Shown piece by piece: positions 25,488 through 33,526 of a stretch of 39,871 nt of DNA. A program made the position numbers and the translations under genes. Source of the DNA: Nitrosomonas sp. (GTDB lineage: Bacteria; Pseudomonadota; Gammaproteobacteria; Burkholderiales; Nitrosomonadaceae); the NCBI RefSeq assembly GCF_022842015.1, contig NZ_JALHQJ010000025.1, forward strand, positions 1 to 39,871, in the 5' to 3' direction. Below the pieces are notes generated by a model. The model was not told where the DNA came from and searched no databases. It saw only the letters and a list, made by a program, of their open reading frames with translations. The first letter of the stretch is position 1; each line of letters opens with the position of its first letter.

Positions 25488-27560
25488 GTGAAGCAATCAT
25501 TTGAATCATCAAAAAAACAGTTGCTATCTTCTATTTCAGCTTTGTTTCTTCTGACTGGAATTTCTGGTTGTACGCTGATTCCGGAAACTGATCCTGAACG
25601 TGGAGCGACTACTGTTACCCAAGATCCCTTTGGAGATAGTTATACAACGGTGAAATACCTTGATCAAGGCTGGGACATTGCCGATAGCCTGTGGTTTTAT
25701 ACCACCACGCAGGGATCAAATCTTATGCCTTATGATTTTTTTATGGCATTGGAACAGCCAAAAAAACCCGAGCTTTTCCGTACCGATGAAAACATGAACT
25801 CTTATCGTTACTTACCTCAGAAAGCTACTTCCAGTAATCCGGATGCATTGCCTGTCGGATGGGCAAAAGATAGTTACAGGGATAAAGAATACATAGGGTT
25901 GACTTGTGCTGCCTGTCACACCGGACAAATAAACTATAACGGTGTGGGCATTCGCATTGATGGCGGTCCGGCTAGTGCAGATATGGATAGCATTATGAAG
26001 GATATTACGAAAGCTATGCACCACACTCAAAGGGATAAGGAAAAAGAAGATCGATTTGTCAAGAATGTACTTGCGCTGGGTAACTACAAATCAGAGGCTG
26101 AAGTGCTTAGTGATCTGGAAAAATACAAACAGCGTCTCTCCAGCTATATAACTATTAATCGCAGTGTCGATGAGGACGGCAATAATATTCCCTATGGTTA
26201 TGCACGACTGGATGCGTTTGGGCGCATATATAACCGTGTGCTGGAACACCTCGTAAATGATAGCGTATTAAAAGAACTATTGAGTGACGGTGGAGCAATG
26301 GGCAATACAGGCATGACAGAAGAAGAACTCAATAAAATCATGCAAAATGTGGATAAGATTATGACAGGCGATCAGCGCGATCATTTGGTTGCGCGTCTTA
26401 CCAAAACACTCGAGTGGGAGCAATTAGGAAAATTGCGTCAAAAATTGTTTAACCCACCTAATGCGCCTGTCAGTTACCCTTTCTTGTGGGATATACCGCA
26501 ACATGATTACGTGCAGTGGAACGGGTTAGCTTCCAATGCCGGGTTAGGTCCGCTTGGACGTAATACCGGAGAAGTTATCGGAGTTTTTGGCACGTTAGAT
26601 TGGAAAGAAGAAAAAGGGTTTAGCATATCGACGCTTATCGGTGGGCAAGCCGCTGGAACCAAAAAGATTAGCTTTGATTCTTCCGTAAACGTACACAATC
26701 TAAGCAGAATTGAGTCACATCTAGATAAACTGCAATCCCCTGTATGGCCGGAAGAGATTCTGGGAAAACTAGACAAGGAACGTGTTTTCCGAGGCAAGTT
26801 ATTGTTTAATCAATATTGTGAAAGCTGCCATGCCAGAATTGATCGCGCCGATCCTCAGCGTCGCATCATTGCGCATATGTCTAGAGTCAGTGATGTAGGG
26901 ACTGATCCGGTTATGGCTAAGAACGGCAGGGAGTATCAGGGCTATTCGGGTATTTTGCGCAACCAGTATGTAAGCGTAGGTATTGGAGATATTTTACTTG
27001 ATCAGAAAGCACCTGTTGCCGCATTGCTGACAAAGGCGACCTTAAATGTGGTAGCCACTCCTGATCCCGATAAATGGTTTCTCCGGCGCTGGGCCGATTG
27101 GCTTGTAGATATCGGCACAGCATTTGTCCGCAACAAAATCAATCCTTCGCTAAAACACGGTAATTATGATCCTGATACGACAGTTGATCCGTTTGCCTCA
27201 TTAAACGCCTATAAGGCAAGATCATTAAATGGTATTTGGGCAACAGCGCCTTACCTCCACAACGGATCTGTGCCAACTCTCTATGATTTATTGCTACCCA
27301 AAAAACGCGAAGGCGACCCGGAAGATGGTGAATATCGGCCTGACGAATTCCAAGTGGGATCACGCGAATTTGATCCTGATAAAGTTGGCCTTAAAAGTGA
27401 GGGATACGACGGCTTTACCTTTGATACCCGTTTAAAGGGCAATAGTAATGCTGGGCACGAGTATTCATCCGGCGGAACGGCTCAATCTGATGGCAGCACT
27501 TTACCGAAGCTCAATAAAGAAGAGCGATTAGATTTGCTTGAATATCTTAAAACTCTGTAA
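25488..27560 (+). CDS. Di-heme cytochrome c lipoprotein, RoxA/peroxidase-like
   Basis: 690 aa. Lipobox ending GISGC near residue 28 indicates outer- or inner-membrane anchoring. Two heme motifs: CAACH at 140-144 and CESCH at 444-448, 300 residues apart. The conserved segments YLDQGWDIADSLWFYTTTQGS, MPYDFFMALEQ and LNGIWATAPYLHNGSVPTLYDLLLP resemble large di-heme proteins of the RoxA (rubber oxygenase)/peroxidase group rather than the ~350-aa bacterial peroxidases. It is followed 45 bp later by a cytochrome P450 gene, so the two may act on the same substrate or share a redox chain. Substrate cannot be told. Confidence 0.7.
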   Translation: MKQSFESSKKQLLSSISALFLLTGISGCTLIPETDPERGATTVTQDPFGDSYTTVKYLDQGWDIADSLWFYTTTQGSNLMPYDFFMALEQPKKPELFRTDENMNSYRYLPQKATSSNPDALPVGWAKDSYRDKEYIGLTCAACHTGQINYNGVGIRIDGGPASADMDSIMKDITKAMHHTQRDKEKEDRFVKNVLALGNYKSEAEVLSDLEKYKQRLSSYITINRSVDEDGNNIPYGYARLDAFGRIYNRVLEHLVNDSVLKELLSDGGAMGNTGMTEEELNKIMQNVDKIMTGDQRDHLVARLTKTLEWEQLGKLRQKLFNPPNAPVSYPFLWDIPQHDYVQWNGLASNAGLGPLGRNTGEVIGVFGTLDWKEEKGFSISTLIGGQAAGTKKISFDSSVNVHNLSRIESHLDKLQSPVWPEEILGKLDKERVFRGKLLFNQYCESCHARIDRADPQRRIIAHMSRVSDVGTDPVMAKNGREYQGYSGILRNQYVSVGIGDILLDQKAPVAALLTKATLNVVATPDPDKWFLRRWADWLVDIGTAFVRNKINPSLKHGNYDPDTTVDPFASLNAYKARSLNGIWATAPYLHNGSVPTLYDLLLPKKREGDPEDGEYRPDEFQVGSREFDPDKVGLKSEGYDGFTFDTRLKGNSNAGHEYSSGGTAQSDGSTLPKLNKEERLDLLEYLKTL

Positions 27561-27605
27561 TTAGAATCTTCAGCTATCATTTATTAATGAACAGGGAGTG
27601 ATGAA

Positions 27606-28880
27606 ATGAATACAAATTATCTAGAGCGCTACGACGCTACCGCCGACGCAGAGAAATTTCCCTTAGTTCGCCGCTGGATGGATACGGAGCCTTTGCCTTT
27701 TTTTAAGGAATTGCGTGCCAAACGCCCCATCCTAGTGACACCCGACTGCACGCTGGTAACCCGCTTTGATGACGTCAGAGAAATACTGACCATGTACAAG
27801 GTTTTTACCGTCAAGCCATATGTCCCAAAAATGGATAATTATCTGATGGCACATGATGATGACGCACTGCATACGCGTGAAAAATCATTGATGCAGTTCA
27901 TGCTGAATCGTGACGATTTACCGCGTGTACGCAATATGATTGCAGATATTGCCAAAGGGATTCTAAGCAATGCCAATGGACAGATTGAAGTGGTCAACAG
28001 TTTCTGCCGCATGGTTCCGGCAACATTGGTACAAAACTATTTTGGACTGACCGGGGCGAAAAGAGAAGATTTGATTGAATGGTCCTACTGGAATCAATAT
28101 GATACTTTTCATAACCAACCTTTCGACTTAGTTCCGTCGGAACTCTCGCAACGTATTATTGATCGCCACAACGAAACTTCCAAGAAGCTAAGCGACTTTA
28201 TCACTATGCTGATTGCAAAACGCCTTCTGGCAGTTAAGATTGAGAAGTTGACATTCTCAACGATCGTGAGATTGGAGGATGATATTGTTACTCGAATGTT
28301 GCGCACCAGTTTTGCAAAAGAACTGGATTTCGATATTAAACGGTTAGGTGTTAATGCGGGCGGATTACTGATTGGTGCCATTGAAACGACCGCTCAGGCT
28401 GTGGCGCAAGTACTACAATACCTTTTTCAGCATTCGGAATGGCTGGAAAAAGCAAAAACTACTGCACAGAAAGATGACCCCACTGAATTCGACGGAATTG
28501 TCTGGGAAGCCTTACGTTTTGTTCCGATCACCCCCTATTTATTCCGGACGACCGCATGCGATTATACTGCGGCAAAAGGTACCGACCATGAAACAGTATT
28601 ACGGGCAGGCACTCATGTGCTGCCCGTAACGTTATCGGCTACATTCGATGAACGTGCCTTTGAGTCGCCGGAAGAATTTATCCCACAACGTAACTGGTAT
28701 AACTATTTTCATTTTGGATTTGGTGCGCATCAATGCCTAGGACGTTATGTTGGTATGGTCATGATTCCTGAAATGATACGACAAGTATTTCTTCAGAAGA
28801 ATATTGAGCCTAAAGGCAACATTGATTATAAATCTGGCCCGTTCCCGGAATCATATACGCTGTCATGGGTTACGCAGTGA
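27606..28880 (+). CDS. Cytochrome P450
   Basis: 424 aa, typical soluble bacterial P450. Heme-Cys loop FGFGAHQCLGRYVG with Cys at 377, ExxR at E301-R304 (WEALRFVPI), and an I-helix GAIETT at 257-262 in place of the usual AGxDT/AGxET. It starts 45 bp after the di-heme cytochrome gene. No ferredoxin or reductase gene adjoins, so electrons must come from elsewhere. A P450 coupled to a periplasmic or membrane RoxA-like cytochrome is unusual for an obligate ammonia oxidiser; the I-helix has Glu for Asp, and Ile precedes it. Confidence 0.88.
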   Translation: MNTNYLERYDATADAEKFPLVRRWMDTEPLPFFKELRAKRPILVTPDCTLVTRFDDVREILTMYKVFTVKPYVPKMDNYLMAHDDDALHTREKSLMQFMLNRDDLPRVRNMIADIAKGILSNANGQIEVVNSFCRMVPATLVQNYFGLTGAKREDLIEWSYWNQYDTFHNQPFDLVPSELSQRIIDRHNETSKKLSDFITMLIAKRLLAVKIEKLTFSTIVRLEDDIVTRMLRTSFAKELDFDIKRLGVNAGGLLIGAIETTAQAVAQVLQYLFQHSEWLEKAKTTAQKDDPTEFDGIVWEALRFVPITPYLFRTTACDYTAAKGTDHETVLRAGTHVLPVTLSATFDERAFESPEEFIPQRNWYNYFHFGFGAHQCLGRYVGMVMIPEMIRQVFLQKNIEPKGNIDYKSGPFPESYTLSWVTQ

Positions 28881-28913
28881 AATTCTCAATTCCGATTTCG
28901 ATATACGTTTATC

Positions 28914-28937
28914 AATCTGAATAAATCCGTTCAGATT
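28914..28937. repeat. Hairpin downstream of the P450 gene
   Basis: AATCTGAA and TTCAGATT are perfect 8-bp arms around an 8-nt loop, 34 bp past the P450 stop. No U-tract. May protect or end the transcript. Confidence 0.4.
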
Positions 28938-29170
28938 AATATGAAGCAGAAATAATTAAAGTATTGGAACCGCTTAAATGGGATGATCAATTTCTCTTGA
29001 CAATACGAAAGATAATTGCAGATAAATATATCAAAAAAAGTATTATAATTCTATGAGAAGTTTTAGAAGGAAGGATAAAGTCAAAATTTGACAGTGTTTT
29101 TGACAAACTCATAGCCATTCTCTCTGAATTATGTAAATATTCTAATAATCGTCTAAATTCAAGGAGCATT

Positions 29171-29860
29171 ATGATTGAACCTGGACTCGGGGTGTTAACA
29201 AATCCCCTTGCTGGCAGTCACCTAGTTAAGGTGTGTCGAGATCGCGAGATCAAACTTGAAGCGGTTGCACATTACGTTGCTGAAGGTTTACGTAATGGTG
29301 AAGCGGTTACTGTTATCGCACGATCCAGACTGAGAAAATCCCTAATAGATTGCATGGGTACGTTGGATTTTGATACGCAGTCTTTACAAGATCAGGGCCA
29401 AATTAAATTTTTTGATGCAGAGTTTCTACTGTCAAGCATATCGCTTGATGGTGAAATTGATGCGGAAGCCTTCGAAAAATTTGTTGCGAATCCCATGAAA
29501 ACCATAAAATTAAAATATGGCAAACTTCGTATCTTTGGTGAAATGGTTGATATTCTTTGGCAAAATGATTCACACGATATGGCCATTCAGCTTGAGGATT
29601 TATGGAATGATTTATTCAAAACATTTGAATTTTCACTGCTTTGCACCTACTCACTGAATCATATTGATCCTGATGCTTATGAGGAGGCTTTGGAGCGCAT
29701 CTGTAGATGCCATACACATCACATACCTTTAGAAAATCCTGATTCATTTTCACATTCTGGAAGTACAGCCGTATTGGATTCTTTTGGACTTGCATGGAAG
29801 CAAGTAGTTGAGAAACTAACTGCTAATGACGATACAGTAACGCCCATGCCACCTGCGTAA
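29171..29860 (+). CDS. Stand-alone MEDS-domain protein
   Basis: 229 aa. Nearly the whole protein is a MEDS (methanogen/methylotroph DcmR sensory) domain: SHLVKVCRDREIKLEAVAHYVAEGLRNGEAVTVIA, FFDAEFLLSSI and LRIFGEMVDILWQNDSHDMAIQLEDLWNDL are its characteristic segments. Elsewhere MEDS senses ligands and is fused to kinases or HTH domains; here there is no other domain. It diverges from nothing and converges on a Crp/Fnr gene 64 bp away, so the pair could be functionally linked, but this is inference. The start has AAGGAG about 6 bp upstream. Confidence 0.8.
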   Translation: MIEPGLGVLTNPLAGSHLVKVCRDREIKLEAVAHYVAEGLRNGEAVTVIARSRLRKSLIDCMGTLDFDTQSLQDQGQIKFFDAEFLLSSISLDGEIDAEAFEKFVANPMKTIKLKYGKLRIFGEMVDILWQNDSHDMAIQLEDLWNDLFKTFEFSLLCTYSLNHIDPDAYEEALERICRCHTHHIPLENPDSFSHSGSTAVLDSFGLAWKQVVEKLTANDDTVTPMPPA

Positions 29861-29924
29861 AAACCAACTACTGGTGCTGTTCACATACCAGATTATAAAC
29901 GCGCTTAATAAAATATAAAGCTTC

Positions 29925-30668
29925 TTAGGCGGCTCTACTAGTATCAATTATCCAACGAGAAGACTCATTCTTCACAACGCTGTAACATTCGCACGCATTG
30001 ACTTCAAGTTTCTCTCTATCTTTAAGCTCTATCTGACCGCGGCTATATTCTATCATCCCATCCTGCTGCAATTTTTTTGCTATGACAGTAATGCTCTCAC
30101 GGCGAACACCCAAAATATAAGCAATTAGCTCGTGGGTGATTGACAAATTAGTGGAATCACCACGGTCAAAACAGGAAAGCAGCCAAGTACTCAACTGCTG
30201 TTCTAAGGCGTGCCGTCGATTACACGCGGTAGCTTGTGAAATTTGCACAAAAAGCGTTTGGGCATAGCGTAATAGCAACTTCTTTAATGTTCCGGCGCGA
30301 CGGCCTTCACTACGTGCCAAAGCGTTTTGTAACGCTCTGATAGAGATTCGATAAGCTTGACCTTCTATTTTGGTTATCGCTTGGGTTAACGTTTTAGCAT
30401 TACCCATCACAACCGAAATTCCTAATATTCCTTCTTTGCCTACCATTGCCACTTCCACACACGAACCATCTTCCAGACAACATAGCAAAGATACCGTGCT
30501 TGAAATAGGAAAATAAGCATATTGCAATTTATCATTATCTTCGAAGACAACCTCAGAGTGTAACAATGTTACAAGTTCCAGATGAGGAACTAAACTCTCA
30601 ATCTCACCCGCTGTCAACGCGCCAAGGATACTATTCTCTTTATAATCGGATGAAGTTATTGTCAGCAT
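29925..30668 (-). CDS. Crp/Fnr-family transcriptional regulator
   Basis: 247 aa. N-terminal cyclic-nucleotide-binding-like beta-roll (about 20-130) and a C-terminal winged helix (about 165-225): SITHELIAYILGVRRESITVIAKKLQQDGMIEYSRG. The recognition helix has RRES, keeping the Arg-Glu pair with which E. coli CRP (R180, E181) reads G:C pairs of TGTGA half-sites. No FNR-type N-terminal Cys cluster is present, so oxygen sensing by an iron-sulfur cluster is unlikely. Located 310 bp from the YqjE-like gene. It is the natural candidate for the dyad sites found upstream of the stress genes at 32129-38830. Confidence 0.85.
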   Translation of the reverse strand: MLTITSSDYKENSILGALTAGEIESLVPHLELVTLLHSEVVFEDNDKLQYAYFPISSTVSLLCCLEDGSCVEVAMVGKEGILGISVVMGNAKTLTQAITKIEGQAYRISIRALQNALARSEGRRAGTLKKLLLRYAQTLFVQISQATACNRRHALEQQLSTWLLSCFDRGDSTNLSITHELIAYILGVRRESITVIAKKLQQDGMIEYSRGQIELKDREKLEVNACECYSVVKNESSRWIIDTSRAA

Positions 30669-30980
30669 GATCTTTAATAGCCTAAATAGAAAACGAGAAT
30701 GTCGGTTATTCTAAAACAATTTAATCAAAATCATAGCAATTGCCAATTCACAATATTATTCAATATTAATAATTGTGATCAGATATGAACAAACACTTTG
30801 TTAAGGACTGCTTAAAACTCTACTGATAATAACATACGCTCATATCTATTGGGTGACTTAAGGACAAGGATACGAGCAAATTGAGTGCTTCAGCACCTGG
30901 GCAATCAAAAGGAAGAAGCATCAACTATTGGAGAAATAGTAATTGTACGATTCCCGATAAAAAGAAACATAACATTAAAG
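30669..30980. other. Intergenic region without a gene
   Basis: 312 bp upstream of the Crp/Fnr gene on the minus strand, downstream of the YqjE-like gene. It is AT-rich; no ORF with a ribosome site and no strong dyad seen. Confidence 0.4.
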
Positions 30981-31463
30981 TTATTTATCATTAGATTTAG
31001 CCATCTCTGACAAAGTAGTTAGTATCTGTTGCCGTAAACTCGGACTAGCACCGAGTACTATTCCAGAGATCAAAACCGTCAGAACAATGTCGCTAGGTTT
31101 AATATTAGACTTGCCAACAATATTACCTAACACGGATCCCAGCTGACCAACAGGATCATCAGAGGCCTGATCGGATACGTTGTCAATACCTTTAATTGGC
31201 GGATCCTCACCTTGTCGCGCAATAACCATTAATAACACTCCGGCAATGAATGCCACCCCGCCGCCAACAATCATTCCTGCTTGCCAGGGCGGAATTGTTT
31301 CTGCTAAGGACAAATACAAACCAGTAAGTACAAAAATCATGCCAACGATTATTGCCATTGAGGCCAGCCCCAACAGAGACAACATCACTGCCAAACTGAC
31401 CGAACCTTTCCACAGTTTAGCCGTTTCAGCAGCAACGATCTCTGCAAGCAATTTTGGTAGCAT
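30981..31463 (-). CDS. YqjE-like membrane protein (phage holin superfamily III fold)
   Basis: 160 aa. Two membrane segments in an arrangement typical of the Phage_holin_3_6/YqjE group: (1) LAVMLSLLGLASMAIIVGMIFVLTGLYLSL and (2) AGMIVGGGVAFIAGVLLMVIA, followed by a polar tail with a third hydrophobic segment (IVLTVLISGIVLGASPSL). It lies 19 bp after the DUF883/YqjD-like gene, so the pair mirrors the E. coli yqjD-yqjE operon, an envelope/stationary-phase cluster. Holin activity is not implied; there are no phage genes nearby. Confidence 0.65.
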   Translation of the reverse strand: MLPKLLAEIVAAETAKLWKGSVSLAVMLSLLGLASMAIIVGMIFVLTGLYLSLAETIPPWQAGMIVGGGVAFIAGVLLMVIARQGEDPPIKGIDNVSDQASDDPVGQLGSVLGNIVGKSNIKPSDIVLTVLISGIVLGASPSLRQQILTTLSEMAKSNDK

Positions 31464-31482
31464 TTAAACTCAGATAAAAGTT

Positions 31483-31770
31483 TTAACGTCTATTACTAAG
31501 TAACATACCGATCACAAAACCACTGCCAAATGCAATAAGCGCACTTGTTAGCGGCCGTTCTTCGATATACTTTTCCACATTCTCTCCTGTTTCTTTAGCC
31601 TGATTTTTAACAGTTTTCTCCGCATCATGCGCTAAATCAGAAACATTTTGACCCTGTTTTTCTGCCAGATCCTTCACTGAAGTCATGATCGATCCAATAT
31701 CATTCCGTAGACTAGCAAAATCTTTTTTTATTTGATCCATTTCTTTACTAAATTCATCTGCTGCTGCCAT
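31483..31770 (-). CDS. YqjD/ElaB/DUF883-family protein
   Basis: 95 aa. A charged alpha-helical N-terminal part (EMDQIKKDFASLRNDIGSIM, then SVKDLAEKQGQNVSDLAHDA) and one C-terminal glycine-rich membrane segment (ALIAFGSGFVIGMLLSNRR), the DUF883 layout. E. coli YqjD and ElaB are inner-membrane proteins that bind ribosomes in stationary phase. It is the upstream partner of the YqjE-like gene (19 bp) and lies 181 bp after the 25-aa peptide. Confidence 0.8.
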   Translation of the reverse strand: MAAADEFSKEMDQIKKDFASLRNDIGSIMTSVKDLAEKQGQNVSDLAHDAEKTVKNQAKETGENVEKYIEERPLTSALIAFGSGFVIGMLLSNRR

Positions 31771-31951
31771 GCCTTTACCTCCGTTTGAACTTAAGTTCGA
31801 TAATTAATAATCAAATAACAAGAAATTGAACCTGTTCTTAGCCCATTATTTAATTAAAATGCTTTTAACAAAAATACTTCAAGCAATATCCAACTATAAC
31901 AGCTTCATTTTACCTCTTGATACACCAAAGGCTATAGAAATATTTAACAGC

Positions 31952-32029
31952 CTACATATTGAACAAATAAATAATTGCCAATACGCTCACTGGTACCCCG
32001 AGTAACCATGCTAGAAAATATTTACCCAT
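31952..32029 (-). CDS. 25-aa hydrophobic membrane peptide
   Basis: An ATG at 32029 with AAGGAG 5-6 bp upstream opens 25 codons to TAG at 31952-31954. The peptide starts MGKYFLAWLLGVPVSVLA and is a single membrane segment. The ribosome site is as good as any in the window, and the dyad site at 32129-32150 with a fitting -10 lies about 100 bp upstream. It is too short for routine gene finding. It could be a regulatory or stress-related small membrane protein; similar short hypothetical proteins occur in betaproteobacteria, though I cannot verify the match here. Confidence 0.55.
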   Translation of the reverse strand: MGKYFLAWLLGVPVSVLAIIYLFNM

Positions 32030-32316
32030 TTGAGTCTCCTTCTGATTTGTGAAAATTGTTTTGTTAACCTAATCGATTGCCAACATAACACGCAACCGCA
32101 ATGACATGCTACCGCATGAATTCTTAACGGTATGTACGGCGCCGCACAAAAAGATATATGACGAGGAAATAGTTTATTGATCATTACAATCACAGGAACG
32201 ACGTTAGAGAAATATCTCGTTTTCTCTAACAGATTGTTAAAAAATTTTTGCATTACGTTAGCTTGAGTAGCACAGATAAAATCACGAATCAATATGATAT
32301 ATCAACAAACAAATCA
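32030..32316. other. Promoter region of the peptide-YqjD-YqjE unit
   Basis: Gene-free 287 bp between the peptide gene (minus) and the AI-2E transporter stop codon. Contains the Crp/Fnr-type dyad at 32129-32150 and a -10-like TAGCAT at 32106-32111. Overlapping open frames have no ribosome sites. Confidence 0.55.
32129..32150 (-). promoter_or_regulatory. Crp/Fnr-type dyad, site 1 (class II position)
   Basis: On the minus strand the core reads TGTGCG-GCGC-CGTACA, preceded by TT and followed by TACC. TAGCAT begins after exactly 17 bp (-10 candidate), giving a dyad centre near -41.5. Upstream of the 25-aa peptide and YqjD/YqjE-like genes. One of five copies in the window; see sites 2-5. Confidence 0.6.
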
Positions 32317-33405
32317 TTAGTGTTGATGATTTGCTGGAGTATTTTTAATTGGAGATGTTGGCTGCGACGTCCATAGCCGCACGAGAGTTATACCTATGGC
32401 CAGAATGGGTGGGCCAATAAAAATACCGATAAAACCATAAGCTATAATACCACCCGATGCGCCCAAGACTACCAATAAAAAAGACAGATTACTTCCGCGG
32501 CTGATGAGATAAGGCCTGACAAAGTTGTCAATGCTACTGATCACCAAAACACCCCATAACACCATGAAAGCCGCCCACCCGTAAGATCCATCGTAGAGAA
32601 ACCAAATACCGACACCGCCCCATATCAAGGATGGCCCCATGGGAATTACTGATAGAAAGAAAGTGGCAGCACCGAGCAGAAATGCGCTCGAGCCTGATAA
32701 GCCAGCGATGAGAAATCCGATCATGGCCGCAATAGCTTGCGCTAAAGCCGAACCAAAAATACCATACACAACTCCCGTAACGGTATTGTGAATTTGTACC
32801 AAAGGTTCTACGCCAAGACTACCATCCAGAAGTTTCGCAACACCATTATGCAGCATTTGTATCAGCACTTCGCCGTCTCGATAGAAGAAGAAACCGATAA
32901 ATGCGGCAAAAACCATTTGCAGCAAGCTCTTACCAATTACATTACCCAGATTAAGGAGAAAATTCTTAATCGGCTCAAGTGATCCTGTGAGCAACATACC
33001 GACTTCTTTCCCTCCAGACATGAGTCCCTGCCAATAGCGGAGGAGCTGTTCGCCAATGAAGGGAGTGTCTTTCAGCCATGCAGGAGGTTCAATCGAACCT
33101 TGTTGCATGAACACTTTGACTGCGTCAATTATGGCAGTAACATTCTCTGCTAAACTAAAAGTAAGCAATGTTGATGGAATGATCACTAGCATTATCATCC
33201 CCGCTATCATCAGTAGTGATGCCAGCGTAGTGTTCCCCCTCAATGCTTTGCGCAACTGCAGATAAACCGGCCAAGTCGATATACATACCACCATCGCGAA
33301 CACGATCGCGGGAATAAACGGATGGAGAATTTGGTAACAACCAATGAGCAGGATAGCAATTACAGCTAATCGGGCAAATTGCAGGACATACTCTTTAGTG
33401 CTCAT
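32317..33405 (-). CDS. AI-2E family transporter (PerM-like)
   Basis: 362 aa from ATG 33405, chosen because AGGAG lies about 9 bp upstream; the longer reading (33492) adds 29 residues without a ribosome site. Eight or so hydrophobic segments: N-terminal pair (YQILHPFIPAIVFAMVVCIS, TTLASLLMIAGMIMLVII), C-terminal cluster (GIFGSALAQAIAAMIGFLIAGLSG ... GGIIAYGFIGIFIGPPILAI). The C-terminal FIGIFIGPPILA is the family hallmark. Members export autoinducer-2 or other small solutes, or act as Na+/H+ antiporters; the role here is not decidable. It sits 120 bp from the SrpA-like gene. Confidence 0.88.
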   Translation of the reverse strand: MSTKEYVLQFARLAVIAILLIGCYQILHPFIPAIVFAMVVCISTWPVYLQLRKALRGNTTLASLLMIAGMIMLVIIPSTLLTFSLAENVTAIIDAVKVFMQQGSIEPPAWLKDTPFIGEQLLRYWQGLMSGGKEVGMLLTGSLEPIKNFLLNLGNVIGKSLLQMVFAAFIGFFFYRDGEVLIQMLHNGVAKLLDGSLGVEPLVQIHNTVTGVVYGIFGSALAQAIAAMIGFLIAGLSGSSAFLLGAATFFLSVIPMGPSLIWGGVGIWFLYDGSYGWAAFMVLWGVLVISSIDNFVRPYLISRGSNLSFLLVVLGASGGIIAYGFIGIFIGPPILAIGITLVRLWTSQPTSPIKNTPANHQH

Positions 33406-33526
33406 CCTAGACTCTCCTGGGCTTACGCCCATGTTACTATTTGCCACTGTAACCTCCGGTCCACAATAAAACCATAGCATCAAGAAGTACAAACGAATTC
33501 GTCATCATCTGCAATAATTCCTGATT

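Noticed and set aside
30981..31463. Phage holin, as evidence of a prophage
   Set aside because: The fold is shared by chromosomal YqjE proteins, and it follows a YqjD-like gene; no phage genes are near.
32011..32292. Minus-strand 93-codon open frame
   Set aside because: Covers the promoter region and the 25-aa peptide in another frame; no ribosome site and no domain.
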